Positions 44,697-54,240 are shown, numbered from the stretch's first letter. The stretch is DNA of 59,655 nt from Acidovorax sp. NO-1 (GCF_000238595.1 NZ_AGTS01000074.1:1-59655); one strand, 5' to 3'. Numbers and translations: made by a program. Notes: generated from the sequence alone by a model not told the origin.

Positions 44697-45092
44697 ATGA
44701 CCATCAAAACCAAACTCTCCCAATTGACTCCTGGCGCCTTGATGCTGGCCCTGTCTGCACTCGTCGTTCCAACGGCAATGGCCCATGGTGCAGCGGCCCC
44801 TGTGCATGGCGGTATCGTACAAACCGCCGCTGATTTGTCATTTGAGCTGGTTGCCACTGCCGAAGGTGTCCAGATCTACATTCAGGACCATGGAAAAGAC
44901 GCGGATGCCTCGCGATTTGAAGGCAAGCTGACGGTGCTCAACGGCGCAGAAAAATCCGAGGCGCCCTTGAAACCGGCGGGTGCTAACAGACTGGAGGCTA
45001 AAGGTGTGTCCCTGTCCAAAGGGGCGAAGGCAATTGCGGTGCTGACCACCAATAGTAAGAAAAGCATCACGGTACGATTCGCTGTCAGGTAA
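44697..45092 (+). CDS. Small exported protein at the end of the efflux operon
   Basis: A 131-residue protein with a signal peptide (about 1-30, ending PTAMAHGA). The mature part is compact and beta-rich (GGIVQTAADLSFELVATAEG, VQIYIQDHGKD, KSITVRFAVR). No family recognised. A periplasmic metal-binding role is suggested by the operon and the His near the mature N-terminus, but only weakly. It lies 101 bases after the RND gene with AAAGGAAACCC upstream. Confidence 0.6.
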   Translation: MTIKTKLSQLTPGALMLALSALVVPTAMAHGAAAPVHGGIVQTAADLSFELVATAEGVQIYIQDHGKDADASRFEGKLTVLNGAEKSEAPLKPAGANRLEAKGVSLSKGAKAIAVLTTNSKKSITVRFAVR

Positions 45093-45424
45093 GGCAGCAT
45101 GACGCGCGAATCCCTGCCCATTCCTGCGCTGCGAGGTGGCTTGGATGCTTGCTGGCCTGCTGGTCGCAGCCTTGGCGTCAACACCCGAGGTCCAGCAGCG
45201 TGGGTGCGGGGCTGGCGGCTTCACGACGGCCGCGCTGCTGCACGCAGGGGTCGCTGTTGTGGGTGCCTTGCCCCTGACGACCGCTGCCTAAGTGGCCAGG
45301 GTGCAGATATCCACCACGGACTGCAGGGTGGCACGCAGTATCTCGGTCTGCTTGCGGCTCACGCGAGACATGTGCGCACCTTCGTCGTCGCGTGTGTCTT
45401 GCGGGCGATAGTGGGCGGGCGGCC
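45093..45424. other. Region between the efflux operon and boxA
   Basis: No convincing gene. A 48-codon frame at 45145-45291 (+) reads MLAGLLVAALASTPEVQQRG and could be a fragment of a membrane protein. A 27-codon frame at 45288-45371 (-) reads MSRVSRKQTEILRATLQSVV. Neither has a good ribosome site. Confidence 0.35.
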
Positions 45425-46696
45425 TCAGTAGGTCTCCAGATGCAGGCGTCCTTCGCGCTGGAGTGTGGCGCCCACCGTGTTCCAGTCCAGGCCGGACTCG
45501 CTGGCAATGTCGCGCAGTGCCATCACCACGCCTTCTTCCATGCTTTTCAGGCCACACACGTAGAAGTGGCTGTTGCCATCGCGCAGCAGCGCGGCCAGGT
45601 CGGCGGCGCGCTCGCGCATCAGGTCCTGCACGTAGCGCCGGGGTTGCCCGGCAGTGCGTGAGAACGCCAGGTTGATGTCGATGAAATCCTTGGGCAGGTT
45701 TTGCAGCGGGCCAAAATACGGCAGCTCCTGCTGGGTGCGCGCGCCAAAAAACAGCATCAGCTTGCCACCCTCGAACTTGCCGCTGCTGCGCAGGCGCCTG
45801 CGCCACTCGGTCATTGCGCGCATGGGGGCGCTGCCGGTGCCGGTGCAGATCATCACGATGTGCGAGCGCGGGTGGTTGGGCATCAGGAACGCGCTGCCAA
45901 AGGGCCCCACCACCTGCACCGTGTCGCCCACCTTCAGGTCGCAGAGGTAGTTGGAGGCGGCGCCGCGCACGGAGTTGCCGTCGTGGTCGGTGGTCACGCG
46001 TTTTACCGTGAGCGCCAGGTTGTTGTAGCCGGGCCGCTCGCCATTGCGCGGGCTGGCCACCGAGTACTGGCGTGCATGGTGCGCCTTGCCGGTGGCATCG
46101 GTGCCGGGCGGGATGACGCCGATGGACTGCCCTTCCAGCACCGGGAACGGCATGCTGCCGAAGTCGAGCACGATGTGGTGCGTCTCGCTCTCAAAGCCCG
46201 CCTCGGTGCAGTTGAAGTTGCCGACCACGGTGGCGGTGGTGGGGCTCCTGGCAGGAAACAGGTTGGTGTAGGGGTGTGCGGCCGACCAGGGAGGCACGGT
46301 GGCGCCGTACTGGGCCGATCGAAAAACCTGCGTGCCGGGCTCCGCGGAAGCTGCCGGGGCGGGTGGCTGCACGGCCGTTTCGGTGGTTGCCGCCACACCT
46401 TCCGCGGCCAGTTCGTCGGGCGAGAGCTCCGGTGGCAGTTTTTCCCAGGTCAGCTGTTCTTCGATGGTGTACGCGCGTGCCAGCGGCACGGTGCGCCAGT
46501 TGTCGATGGAGCCGGTAGGGCAGGGCGCAATGCAGGCCATGCAGGCGTTGCACACATCGGCCCGCACAACGTAGTTGTTGTCGTCGTGCGTGATGGCGCC
46601 CACAGGGCACGTGGCCTCGCAGGTGTTGCAGCGGATGCAGATCTCGGGGTCGATCAGGTGTTGCCGGATCGCAGGGTTTGCAACAGCCATGTCCAT
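45425..46696 (-). CDS. boxA: Benzoyl-CoA 2,3-epoxidase reductase subunit BoxA
   Basis: This 423-residue flavoprotein starts with a double [4Fe-4S] ferredoxin domain ([14 protein letters not shown], about 21-34, and [14 protein letters not shown], about 50-63). An Ala/Pro linker follows, then an FNR-type FAD/NADPH unit ([36 protein letters not shown]). BoxA supplies electrons to BoxB for epoxidation of benzoyl-CoA. It is the last gene of boxCBA. Confidence 0.95.
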   Translation of the reverse strand: MDMAVANPAIRQHLIDPEICIRCNTCEATCPVGAITHDDNNYVVRADVCNACMACIAPCPTGSIDNWRTVPLARAYTIEEQLTWEKLPPELSPDELAAEGVAATTETAVQPPAPAASAEPGTQVFRSAQYGATVPPWSAAHPYTNLFPARSPTTATVVGNFNCTEAGFESETHHIVLDFGSMPFPVLEGQSIGVIPPGTDATGKAHHARQYSVASPRNGERPGYNNLALTVKRVTTDHDGNSVRGAASNYLCDLKVGDTVQVVGPFGSAFLMPNHPRSHIVMICTGTGSAPMRAMTEWRRRLRSSGKFEGGKLMLFFGARTQQELPYFGPLQNLPKDFIDINLAFSRTAGQPRRYVQDLMRERAADLAALLRDGNSHFYVCGLKSMEEGVVMALRDIASESGLDWNTVGATLQREGRLHLETY

Positions 46697-46750
46697 GGGG
46701 TTCTCCAGAGTGCCCCCCGGCGTGTGCGTGCGGGGAGCGGGGGCCTGTGA

Positions 46751-48178
46751 TCAGCCAAAACGCACGTATTCGAAATCGACGGGCTGGCGGTTGATGCCCA
46801 TCACGGGGGGGGCAATCCAGCCCGCGAATTTGCCGGGCTCCACCACGCGGCCCATCAGGGACGCGACAAACGCGAAATCCTCGGGGGTGGGCAGCCATTC
46901 GGCCTTGCGGGCGGCCCATTCCACCTCGCTCACCACGCGCCCGTCGGGCGACATCTTGATGCCGGCCAGTGCGCCGATCTGGCGGTGGAAGGCCTTGTGT
47001 GGCACGGCCAGGCGCGTGGCAATGCCGGCTTTTTCCAGCACCTTGTTCCAGCGCCCTACGCCGGCCATTGAATCCTTGATGAAGTCGTCGCGCAGCACCT
47101 CGTTCAGGGCGTTGAGCATGGGCACTTCCTTCTCCAGCAGCTGCCCGTTCACCACCTCCAGCACCTTGTACGTCTGGCCCTTGAGGATGTGGTCGTCACC
47201 GCGTTTGCCTTCCTCGTACCGGCCTTTCAGGCCCGAGCTGTAGAACGTGGCAGCGTTGCTCGACTGGTCCGCGCCGAAGAGGTCGATGGTCACGCTGTAG
47301 TGGAAGTTCAGATACCGCTGGATGGTGGGGAGGTCGATGGCGCCTGCTGCGCGCACCTGGGCCGGGTCATCGGTCCTGAGCTCGTTCATCACCTGCGCGG
47401 TGCGCGACAGCACGCGCGACACGCCGGATTCGCCCACAAACATGTGGTGCGCTTCTTCGGTCAGCATGAACCTGGTGGTGCGCGCCAGCGGGTCGAACGC
47501 GCTCTCCGCCAGCGCCGAGAGCTGGAACTTGCCGTCGCGGTCGGTGAAGTAGGTGAACATGAAGAAGGCCAGCCAGTCGGGCGTCTTCTCGTTGAAGGCG
47601 CCCAGGATGCGCGGGTTGTCCACGTCGCCCGACTGGCGCTGCAGCAGCGCCTCGGCCTCTTCGCGGCCGTCGCGGCCGAAGTGCTTGTGCAGCAGGTAGA
47701 CCATCGCCCACAGGTGGCGGCCTTCTTCCACGTTGATCTGGAACAGGTTGCGCAGGTCGTACATGCTGGGCGCAGTCAGCCCCAGGTGGCGCTGCTGCTC
47801 GACCGACGCGGGTTCGGTGTCGCCCTGCGTCACGATGATGCGGCGCAGGTTGGCGCGGTGCTCGCCGGGCACGTCCTGCCACGCCTTTTCGCCCTTGTGG
47901 TCGCCAAAGTGGATCTGGCGGCTGGCGTCGCCCGGGTTCAGGAAGATGCCCCAGCGGTAGTCGCGCATCTTCACGTGGCCGAACTGCGCCCAGCCTTGCG
48001 GGTCCACGCTGACCGCCGTGCGCAGGTACACCTCGTGGTTGGTGGAGCCCTCGGGGCCTACGTCGTCCCACCATTGGATGAAGTTGGGCTGCCAGCCTTC
48101 GAGAGCGCGCTGCAGCGTGCGGTCCTCGCCCAGGTTGACGTTGTTGGGGATTTTCTCGCTGTAGTTGATGGTGCTCAT
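46751..48178 (-). CDS. boxB: Benzoyl-CoA 2,3-epoxidase oxygenase subunit BoxB
   Basis: This 475-residue protein begins with MSTINYSEKIPNNVNLGEDR, the typical BoxB N-terminus. It contains the di-iron ligands around EEGRHLWAMVYLL (about 150-162) and LTEEAHHMFVGESG (about 238-251). With BoxA it converts benzoyl-CoA to the 2,3-epoxide using O2. AAGGA six bases upstream supports the second ATG (48178) over 48184. A 61-bp dyad repeat separates it from boxC. Confidence 0.96.
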   Translation of the reverse strand: MSTINYSEKIPNNVNLGEDRTLQRALEGWQPNFIQWWDDVGPEGSTNHEVYLRTAVSVDPQGWAQFGHVKMRDYRWGIFLNPGDASRQIHFGDHKGEKAWQDVPGEHRANLRRIIVTQGDTEPASVEQQRHLGLTAPSMYDLRNLFQINVEEGRHLWAMVYLLHKHFGRDGREEAEALLQRQSGDVDNPRILGAFNEKTPDWLAFFMFTYFTDRDGKFQLSALAESAFDPLARTTRFMLTEEAHHMFVGESGVSRVLSRTAQVMNELRTDDPAQVRAAGAIDLPTIQRYLNFHYSVTIDLFGADQSSNAATFYSSGLKGRYEEGKRGDDHILKGQTYKVLEVVNGQLLEKEVPMLNALNEVLRDDFIKDSMAGVGRWNKVLEKAGIATRLAVPHKAFHRQIGALAGIKMSPDGRVVSEVEWAARKAEWLPTPEDFAFVASLMGRVVEPGKFAGWIAPPVMGINRQPVDFEYVRFG

Positions 48179-48206
48179 GGCCATTCCTTCTGGTGGAAGT
48201 TCTTAT

Positions 48207-48267
48207 CCGTTCGGCCTGAGCTTGTCGAGGGCTCTGCGCAGGACTTCGACAGGCTCCGCCTGAACGG
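48207..48267. repeat. 61-bp imperfect inverted repeat of REP-like type
   Basis: The arms start CCGTTCGGCCTGAGCTTGTC and end CTCCGCCTGAACGG and are complementary over most of 23 bases with several mismatches. This TTCGACAGGCT/CCTGAACGG word family is a common intergenic repeat in proteobacteria. It lies between boxC and boxB and could form an mRNA hairpin that tunes the two. Confidence 0.6.
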
Positions 48268-48309
48268 TGGGGGTGGGTTCGGAGGTGGGTGGGGCGGTGG
48301 GCTGAGGGG

Positions 48310-49983
48310 TCAGACGCGGTTCGTGTCGAAACCGGCTTTTTCACCGGTGCCGTAAACCTTCAGCGCGCCCTTGTCGCCCACGGCGTTGGGGCGGTTGAAG
48401 ATCCAGTTCTGCCAGGCTGTCAGGCGACCGAAGATGCGCGTGGCCATGTTCTCGCGGCTGGCAAAGCGCAGGTTGGCTTCCAGCCCGGTGAGCGCGTCGG
48501 GCGACATCGCGGCCCGTTCCTCAATGGCGATGCGGATCTCGTCGTCCCAGTCGATGTCGTCCGGGGCCGCCGTCACCAGCCCCAGCGCCAGCGCGGCGTC
48601 GGCATCCAGCGGGGTGCCGGCGGCGGCGCGTGCGGCCTCCAGTGGGGCGGCTTCCTCATAGAAGCGGCGCTGCAGGCGGCTCTGGTCGTTGACCATCGGC
48701 AGCAGTCCGAGGTTGAACGCGTTGAGCGTGAGCCGGGGTGCGCGCTCTGCATCATCAGGCAGGGCCAGCATGTAGGTGCGGTCCGCAGCAAACGCCAGCT
48801 CGGCCAGCGATCCAGCAAACGCAGAGCCAGGCTCTACCAGGCAAAACAGGGTGCGGGAGGACACGTCGAGCCGTGCGAACGTGCGGCGCAGCGCGCCGAC
48901 GGTCTCGCGCACCAGCCAGTGGTCCTGGTGCGCGATCAGCGTGGCATCGCTGGCCAGCACGGCCTGGGCGTCGCCTTCGGTCTTGAGCAGCCAAGTGCCA
49001 ATGTCGGGTTCGTTGGTGCGCAGGTGCAGGATGGCATCGTCCAGCTGGCGCGCAAGGGCCAGTGGCCACCAGGCGGCGCCAGCGGATTCGATACCCGCCA
49101 TGTCCGAGGGCTGCGGGTGGGCGGGCGCCTTCAGCGTGAGGGTGGCGGTGCGGCGGTTGCGGTCGATGTCCACGATCACGTGGTCGTAGTGCAGGCTGTT
49201 GTCGGACTCTGTGCGCTCCACCCGGGTCAGCGCGATCCCATGGGCGTTGGCGGGGCGTGGGCTGCCTTCCGCAAGGCGGGTGGCGGTCTCCTGCACAGCC
49301 GCGGCAAACTGCGCAGGCTTGGCAATGCGGTCCACCAGGCGCCAGTCCACCGCGCGCTGGCCGCGCACACCTTCCACGCTGGTGCAGAAGATGTCGGCCA
49401 GGTCGTGGCGTACATGGCGCTTGTCGGTCACGCGGGTCAGCCCGCCCGTGCCCGGCAGCACGCCCAGCAAGGGCACTTCGGGCAAGGACACGGCGGACGA
49501 GCGGTCGTCCACCAGCACGATCTCGTCGCAGGCCAGGGCGAGCTCATAGCCCCCGCCCGCGCAGGCACCGTTCACCGCGGCCACGAACTTCAGGCCCGAG
49601 TGCCTGGAAGAGTCCTCGATGCCGTTGCGCGTCTCGTTGGTGAACTTGCAGAAGTTCACTTTCCACGCGTGGCTGGAGACGCCCAGCATGAAGATGTTGG
49701 CCCCCGAGCAGAAGATGCGGTCCTTTGCACTGGTGACGATGACCGACCGCACCTGCGGGTGCTCGAACCGGATGCGGTTGAGTGCGTCGTGCAGCTCGAT
49801 ATCCACCCCCAGGTCGTAGCTGTTGAGCTTGAGCTTGTAGCCGGGGCGTATGCCGCCGTCCTCGGCAATGTCGAGCGAGAGGCGGGCTACCGGGCCATCG
49901 ACGGTCAGGGCCCAGTGGCGGTATTGGGTGGGATCGGTGCGGTAGTCCACCCGCACGGCTGTGGGGGGTAGGGCGGCGTTCAT
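48310..49983 (-). CDS. boxC: 2,3-epoxybenzoyl-CoA dihydrolase BoxC
   Basis: This 557-residue protein has two crotonase-like halves. The first has DRIFCSGANIFMLGVSSH (about 95-112) and GACAGGGYELALACDEI (about 146-162); the second is more diverged. It opens the epoxide ring of epoxybenzoyl-CoA and releases formate. I place the start at 49983 with GGAG six bases upstream; the longer frame to 50022 begins inside the promoter. It leads the boxCBA operon. Confidence 0.95.
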   Translation of the reverse strand: MNAALPPTAVRVDYRTDPTQYRHWALTVDGPVARLSLDIAEDGGIRPGYKLKLNSYDLGVDIELHDALNRIRFEHPQVRSVIVTSAKDRIFCSGANIFMLGVSSHAWKVNFCKFTNETRNGIEDSSRHSGLKFVAAVNGACAGGGYELALACDEIVLVDDRSSAVSLPEVPLLGVLPGTGGLTRVTDKRHVRHDLADIFCTSVEGVRGQRAVDWRLVDRIAKPAQFAAAVQETATRLAEGSPRPANAHGIALTRVERTESDNSLHYDHVIVDIDRNRRTATLTLKAPAHPQPSDMAGIESAGAAWWPLALARQLDDAILHLRTNEPDIGTWLLKTEGDAQAVLASDATLIAHQDHWLVRETVGALRRTFARLDVSSRTLFCLVEPGSAFAGSLAELAFAADRTYMLALPDDAERAPRLTLNAFNLGLLPMVNDQSRLQRRFYEEAAPLEAARAAAGTPLDADAALALGLVTAAPDDIDWDDEIRIAIEERAAMSPDALTGLEANLRFASRENMATRIFGRLTAWQNWIFNRPNAVGDKGALKVYGTGEKAGFDTNRV

Positions 49984-50017
49984 GGGCATCTCCATCAGGA
50001 ACCGAGCGGCAAAATAA

Positions 50018-50071
50018 TGCAAGCCATGACTCGTTGATATGCATCATCATGCATGATTCGGGCCGAGTCAA
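50018..50071 (-). promoter_or_regulatory. boxC promoter with TGCA-N6-TGCA BoxR-type operator
   Basis: A TGCA-N6-TGCA pair occupies 50040-50053 and another TGCA is at 50018-50021. On the - strand TTGACT (50066-50071) and GATGAT (50043-50048) could be -35 and -10 boxes 17 bases apart, so a repressor at the TGCA pair would cover the -10. TGCA pairs are the known recognition words of BzdR/BoxR regulators. Confidence 0.65.
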
Positions 50072-50130
50072 TGCGAGCCGACCCTCAGCGGGTGGAAATG
50101 CGATGGGTTGTAGGCGCGGGTCGCGCGGGG

Positions 50131-51069
50131 TCAGCGGGGTTGGGCCATCAGCGCGCGTACGCCGGTGAGCAGTTCGCGCAGGCTCTCCTCCAGGGCCTGC
50201 CCCGAGGTATCCACGGTAAGGTCGGCTTTGGAGTAGAAGGCCGCGCGGCCTTCCAGGATGCGGCGCAGGTCGTCCATGGCCTCCTTGCTGGCGGCCATGG
50301 GGCGCATGTCGCCTTGCGCCAGAACGCGGCCCATGTGTTCCTCGGGTGTCGCACGCAGCCACACGGTGGTGCAGTGCGCCAGCAGCTCGTTGAAGGTGGC
50401 AGGGTCGGAGACGATGCCTCCGGGCGTGGCGATCACCACCTCACTGTGGATCTGTACGGTTTCTTCCAGGGCACGGCGCTCGTAGCGGCGGTAGGCCGTG
50501 GTGCCATAAAGATCGTGGATCTCCCGCACGCTGCAGCCAGCCAGGGTTTCGATCTCGCGGCTGAGTTCAACGAAGGGCACATCAAGGTCGCGCGCCAGCA
50601 GAGGGCCCAGCGTGGATTTGCCCGCACCCCGCAGGCCAATGAGCGCAATGCGCCGGTGGCGTGCCGTGTCGCTGCCACCGCCGCTCAGCAATTGGTGCAG
50701 CGCCAGCCGCACACGGCGCAGCTCGGGCTCGCTGCGGTGTTCGAGCAGCTCCCGGATCAGCAGCCATTCGGGCGACCGGGTGGTGAAGTCGCCCAGCAGC
50801 TCGGCCAGAGAGCAGTGCAAGGCACCGGCCACCTGCTGCAGCACCAGGATGGACGCGTTGCCGGTGCCGTATTCGAGGTTGGCCAGGTGCCGCTCGGAAA
50901 CGTCGGCCGCTACCGCGACCGCCTTTCGCGTCAACCCGCGCTGGGCCCGCAGGGTACGCACCCGCTCGCCCAGCGCCACGAGCAGGGGGTTCTTGGCCTC
51001 TTCGGCTGCGTCTTGCAGGGCGTCTGCAGGAGTGGAGAGAGCGATGTCTGTGTCTGTTGGTTCGTTCAT
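50131..51069 (-). CDS. boxR: BoxR transcriptional regulator (XRE plus shikimate-kinase-like domain)
   Basis: This 312-residue protein joins an XRE HTH (about 30-90, RTLRAQRGLTRKAVAVAADV) to a shikimate-kinase-like domain with GLRGAGKST (about 146-154). This is the unusual BzdR/BoxR build, in which benzoyl-CoA binding relieves repression. It lies between the boxCBA promoter and the ligase gene. The start at 51069 gives the normal N-terminus. No evidence of loss. Confidence 0.95.
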   Translation of the reverse strand: MNEPTDTDIALSTPADALQDAAEEAKNPLLVALGERVRTLRAQRGLTRKAVAVAADVSERHLANLEYGTGNASILVLQQVAGALHCSLAELLGDFTTRSPEWLLIRELLEHRSEPELRRVRLALHQLLSGGGSDTARHRRIALIGLRGAGKSTLGPLLARDLDVPFVELSREIETLAGCSVREIHDLYGTTAYRRYERRALEETVQIHSEVVIATPGGIVSDPATFNELLAHCTTVWLRATPEEHMGRVLAQGDMRPMAASKEAMDDLRRILEGRAAFYSKADLTVDTSGQALEESLRELLTGVRALMAQPR

Positions 51070-51148
51070 GCCTGTCTTTCTGGCAGCGTTCTGGCTGCTG
51101 GCGCATCGGGGCCATGGCGAGCCAGACCATTCATGGTGGCATGTCTTA

Positions 51149-51190
51149 TGCACTATAGTGCTTGACACCCGATCAAGCATTACCTATTGT
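51149..51190 (+). promoter_or_regulatory. Promoter of the benzoate-CoA ligase gene with BoxR-like operator
   Basis: TGCA-N6-TGCT at 51149-51162 contains the perfect palindrome GCACTATAGTGC (51150-51161). It abuts a perfect -35 box TTGACA (51162-51167), followed 17 bases later by TATTGT (51185-51190). Repressor binding would block the -35. Confidence 0.6.
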
Positions 51191-51290
51191 TCATGCGCAA
51201 GCAAAATACTGCACCTCGTTGGGATCCGCAAGGATACACATCAATAACACGTGCCAGCGCCTTATCAGGCCGCCACCTCGGAGACATCCC

Positions 51291-52841
51291 ATGCCCAGCC
51301 TGCCGGAGCGGTTCAATTTTGCCGAACATCTCTTTGAACTGAACCGGACGCATGCCGGGCGGACCGCCTACATCGACGATCGCGGCCGCCTGAGCTACGG
51401 CGACCTGGAGGAGCGCGCCCGGCGGTTGGCTGGCGTGCTGGCCGGTGCGGGAGTGCGGCGCGAAGAGCGTGTGCTGCTGCTCATGCATGACACCAGCGAC
51501 TGGCCGGTGTGCTTTCTGGGCTGCCTGTACGCAGGGTTGGTGCCGGTAGCGGTCAACACACTGCTGACCGCAGACGACTATGCCTACATGCTGGCGCACA
51601 GCCGGGCGCAGGCAGCCTTGGTGTCGGGGGCCCTGCTGCCCCTACTGACCGAAGCCATGGCGCGCGGCCCGCATGAAGTGGGCACACTGCTGGTGTCGCT
51701 GCCCGTGGGCAGGCTGCATGCGGGCGCCCGCGATCTGGAGGCCGCACTGAACAGCGCGACCCCGCTGGCGGCGCCTGCCCCCACGGGCGCGGACGACCCC
51801 GGCTTTTGGCTCTACTCGTCGGGTTCGACGGGCAAGCCCAAGGGCACGGTGCACACCCACGCCAACCTGTGGTGGACGGCCGAGCTGTATGGCAAGCCGG
51901 TGCTCGGCGTGACCGGCAAGGATGTCTGCTTTTCGGCGGCCAAACTGTACTTTGCCTACGGCCTGGGCAACGCGCTCACCTTCCCGCTGTCCGTGGGGGC
52001 CACGGTGGTGCTGATGGCCGAGCGGCCCACGCCCGATGCCACCTTCAAGCGCTGGGTGGAGCACCAGCCCACGGTGTTCTTTGGCGCCCCCACCGGTTTT
52101 GCGGGCATGCTGGCATCGCCCAGGCTGCCCGCGCGCGAGGCGGTGGCCTTGCGCATGTGCTCGTCAGCGGGGGAAGCCCTGCCTGCGGAGATCGCGCAGC
52201 GCTTCAAGGCGCACTTTGGCTGCGACATCATCGATGGCATCGGCTCCACGGAGATGCTGCACATCTTCCTGTCCAACCGCCCTGGCGACATCCGCTACGG
52301 CACCACGGGCAAGCCCGTACCCGGCTACGAGGTCGAATTGCGGGGCGAGGACGGCCAACCCGTGCCCGACGCAGAGGTGGGCGACCTCTACATCCGGGGG
52401 CCGAGCGCCGCACTGATGTACTGGAACAACCGCGAGAAAACGCGCGAGACGTTCCAGGGCGGGTGGACCAAAAGTGGCGACAAGTACGTGCGCGACGCAC
52501 AGGGCTACTACACCTACGCGGGCCGCAGCGACGACATGCTCAAGGTCAGCGGCATGTATGTCTCGCCGTTTGAGGTGGAGGCCACACTGATGCAGCACAG
52601 CGCCGTGCTGGAGGCCGCCGTCATCGGCAAGAAGGATGCTGACGGCCTGACCCGGACCAAAGCGTTTGTCGTGCTCAAGGACGGCAGGACCGCCACACCC
52701 GACGAGCTCAAGGCCTTCGTGAAGGAAAAAATCGCACCCTACAAGTACCCGCGTTTCATCGAGTTCCTGCCAGAGCTCCCGAAGACGGCCACCGGAAAAA
52801 TACAGCGTTTCCGCCTGCGCGAGCGGGAGGCCAGCGCGTGA
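51291..52841 (+). CDS. bclA: Benzoate-CoA ligase
   Basis: This 516-residue ANL enzyme has the benzoate-CoA ligase start (PERFNFAEHLFELN), LYSSGSTGKPKGTVHTH (about 173-189), DGIGSTEMLHIFLSN (about 311-325) and the C-terminal KTATGKIQRFRL with the catalytic Lys. It makes benzoyl-CoA, the substrate of BoxAB. GGAGACATCCC precedes the ATG. The BoxR-like operator upstream ties it to the box regulon. Confidence 0.94.
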   Translation: MPSLPERFNFAEHLFELNRTHAGRTAYIDDRGRLSYGDLEERARRLAGVLAGAGVRREERVLLLMHDTSDWPVCFLGCLYAGLVPVAVNTLLTADDYAYMLAHSRAQAALVSGALLPLLTEAMARGPHEVGTLLVSLPVGRLHAGARDLEAALNSATPLAAPAPTGADDPGFWLYSSGSTGKPKGTVHTHANLWWTAELYGKPVLGVTGKDVCFSAAKLYFAYGLGNALTFPLSVGATVVLMAERPTPDATFKRWVEHQPTVFFGAPTGFAGMLASPRLPAREAVALRMCSSAGEALPAEIAQRFKAHFGCDIIDGIGSTEMLHIFLSNRPGDIRYGTTGKPVPGYEVELRGEDGQPVPDAEVGDLYIRGPSAALMYWNNREKTRETFQGGWTKSGDKYVRDAQGYYTYAGRSDDMLKVSGMYVSPFEVEATLMQHSAVLEAAVIGKKDADGLTRTKAFVVLKDGRTATPDELKAFVKEKIAPYKYPRFIEFLPELPKTATGKIQRFRLREREASA

Positions 52842-53653
52842 GCGGGCGCAGTGAATTCGCCGCCATCGTCTGGCAGGGCCGGCCGGTGCACGTCGAGTAC
52901 CAGTGGATCGCCCCGGAGCGCGACACCGCGCCGCTGGTGGTGTTCCTGCACGAGGGCTTGGGGTCGGTAGCGATGTGGAGAGATTTTCCGCAACGGCTTT
53001 GCGATGCCGGCGGCCTGCGGGGGCTGGTGCTCTCGCGGCCCGGGTACGGGCGATCCACCCCCCGGGCGCCCGACGAAACCTGGGGCGTGGACTTCATGCA
53101 CAGGCAGGCGCGGGAGGTGCTGCCGGCATTCCTTGATGCGCTGGACATTGAAGAATCGCCCTGGCTCTTCGGCCACAGCGACGGCGCGTCCATCGCCCTG
53201 CTGTATGCATCCATGTTCCCCCACAAGGTGGGCGGCCTGGTGGTGCTGGCCCCTCACATCTTCGTGGAAGACATGACCATCCGGAGCATCGTGATAGCGC
53301 GGGACGCCTATGAGCACACCGATCTGCGCAAGAAGCTGAGCCGCTACCACGACGACCCGGATTCTGCCTTTGGCGGCTGGAGCCGGATCTGGCTCGATCC
53401 GGCATTCAGGACCTGGAGCATCGAGGCAGAGCTTGCCCACGTGCGTGCGCCTGTGCTGGCGGTGCAGGGGCTGGATGACGAGTACGGAACGCTCGCCCAG
53501 GTGCATGGCATTGCTGCAGTGGTCTCTGGAGCGCGTGTGCTGCAGCTGCCGCATTGCGGGCACTCTCCCCACCGGGATTGCGCGGACGTCGTCATTGCTC
53601 AGTCGGTTGCCTTCATGCATCGGCACGCTCACGGCGGGCAAAGCGGGCGTTGA
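52838..53653 (+). CDS. Alpha/beta hydrolase of the box cluster
   Basis: This 271-residue alpha/beta hydrolase has the nucleophile elbow GHSDGAS (about 109-115), an Asp in QGLDDEYG and the His in HCGHSPHRD (about 245-253). It starts at GTG overlapping the ligase stop (GTGA). Hydrolases of this type often accompany benzoyl-CoA ligase genes in box clusters, where they may remove dead-end CoA or lactone by-products; the exact role is not known. Confidence 0.85.
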   Translation: MSGRSEFAAIVWQGRPVHVEYQWIAPERDTAPLVVFLHEGLGSVAMWRDFPQRLCDAGGLRGLVLSRPGYGRSTPRAPDETWGVDFMHRQAREVLPAFLDALDIEESPWLFGHSDGASIALLYASMFPHKVGGLVVLAPHIFVEDMTIRSIVIARDAYEHTDLRKKLSRYHDDPDSAFGGWSRIWLDPAFRTWSIEAELAHVRAPVLAVQGLDDEYGTLAQVHGIAAVVSGARVLQLPHCGHSPHRDCADVVIAQSVAFMHRHAHGGQSGR

Positions 53654-53673
53654 ACCCCACCCGTTGAGAAGGC

Positions 53674-53707
53674 AAAAAAAGAGCCGGACGCCCAGGGGCT
53701 CCGGCTC
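53674..53707 (-). terminator. Rho-independent terminator of the HU-like gene
   Basis: On the - strand, arms GAGCCGGA and TCCGGCTC (8 bp exact, extendable) enclose a short loop and are followed by seven T residues. It lies about 60 bases after the HU-like gene stop and also just past the convergent hydrolase gene. Confidence 0.8.
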
Positions 53708-53766
53708 GGTCGGGCTGCGCGGCATGCCGTGGATCACGGTCTGCGCAGCTGCGCGGTACGGCGCTA

Positions 53767-54240
53767 TCAGGCCGTGGCGTCTTTCAGCTTCTTCAGCGCG
53801 CGCGTCTTGATCTTCACCGAGGCGGGCTTGGCGGGGAACCAGCGCTCTTCACCGGTAAAGGGGTCCTTGCCAAAGCGCTTCTTCTTGGCCGCCACTTGCT
53901 GCAGGCCAATCTTCAGCACGCCCGGCAGCGTGAATTCGCCGGAACCCTTCTTGTGCACCGAACCCAGGATGGCGGCTTCCAGAGCAGCGAGCACGGCCTT
54001 GGCGGCTTTGGGTTCCACGCCCGATTGCTCGGCCAGGTGGGCCACCAGGGTGGTCTTGTTGAAGGCAGTCTTGATCGGCTTCAGAGCGGTTGCAGCCGCC
54101 ACGGGCTTGGCTGCGGTGGCAGCGGCCTTTTTGGCTGGAGCGGCGACTTTCTTTGCGGCAGGTGCAGCCTTCTTGGCAGCGGGTGCGGCGGCCTTGACGA
54201 CCTTGTTTGCGGGTGCAGGGGTTTTCTTTGCAGTTGCCAT
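53767..54240 (-). CDS. HU-family DNA-binding protein with Ala/Lys-rich N-terminal tail
   Basis: A 157-residue protein in two parts. Residues 1-60 are almost pure Ala, Lys, Pro and Val (AAPAAKKAAPAAKKV repeats) like a histone-H1 tail. The rest is an HU fold with GSGEFTLPGVLKIG (about 97-110) and the GKDPFTGEERWFPAKP arm (about 124-139). It likely packs the nucleoid; the tail would add unspecific DNA contacts. This form is common in Burkholderiales. A terminator follows. Confidence 0.9.
   Translation of the reverse strand: MATAKKTPAPANKVVKAAAPAAKKAAPAAKKVAAPAKKAAATAAKPVAAATALKPIKTAFNKTTLVAHLAEQSGVEPKAAKAVLAALEAAILGSVHKKGSGEFTLPGVLKIGLQQVAAKKKRFGKDPFTGEERWFPAKPASVKIKTRALKKLKDATA

Noticed and set aside
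45145..45291. 48-codon frame after the efflux operon as a real gene
   Set aside because: No ribosome site and no recognisable family; kept only as a note in the region entry.
48289..49971. 560-codon + strand frame opposite boxC
   Set aside because: boxC is complete and conserved on the - strand; the opposite frame has no recognisable domain.
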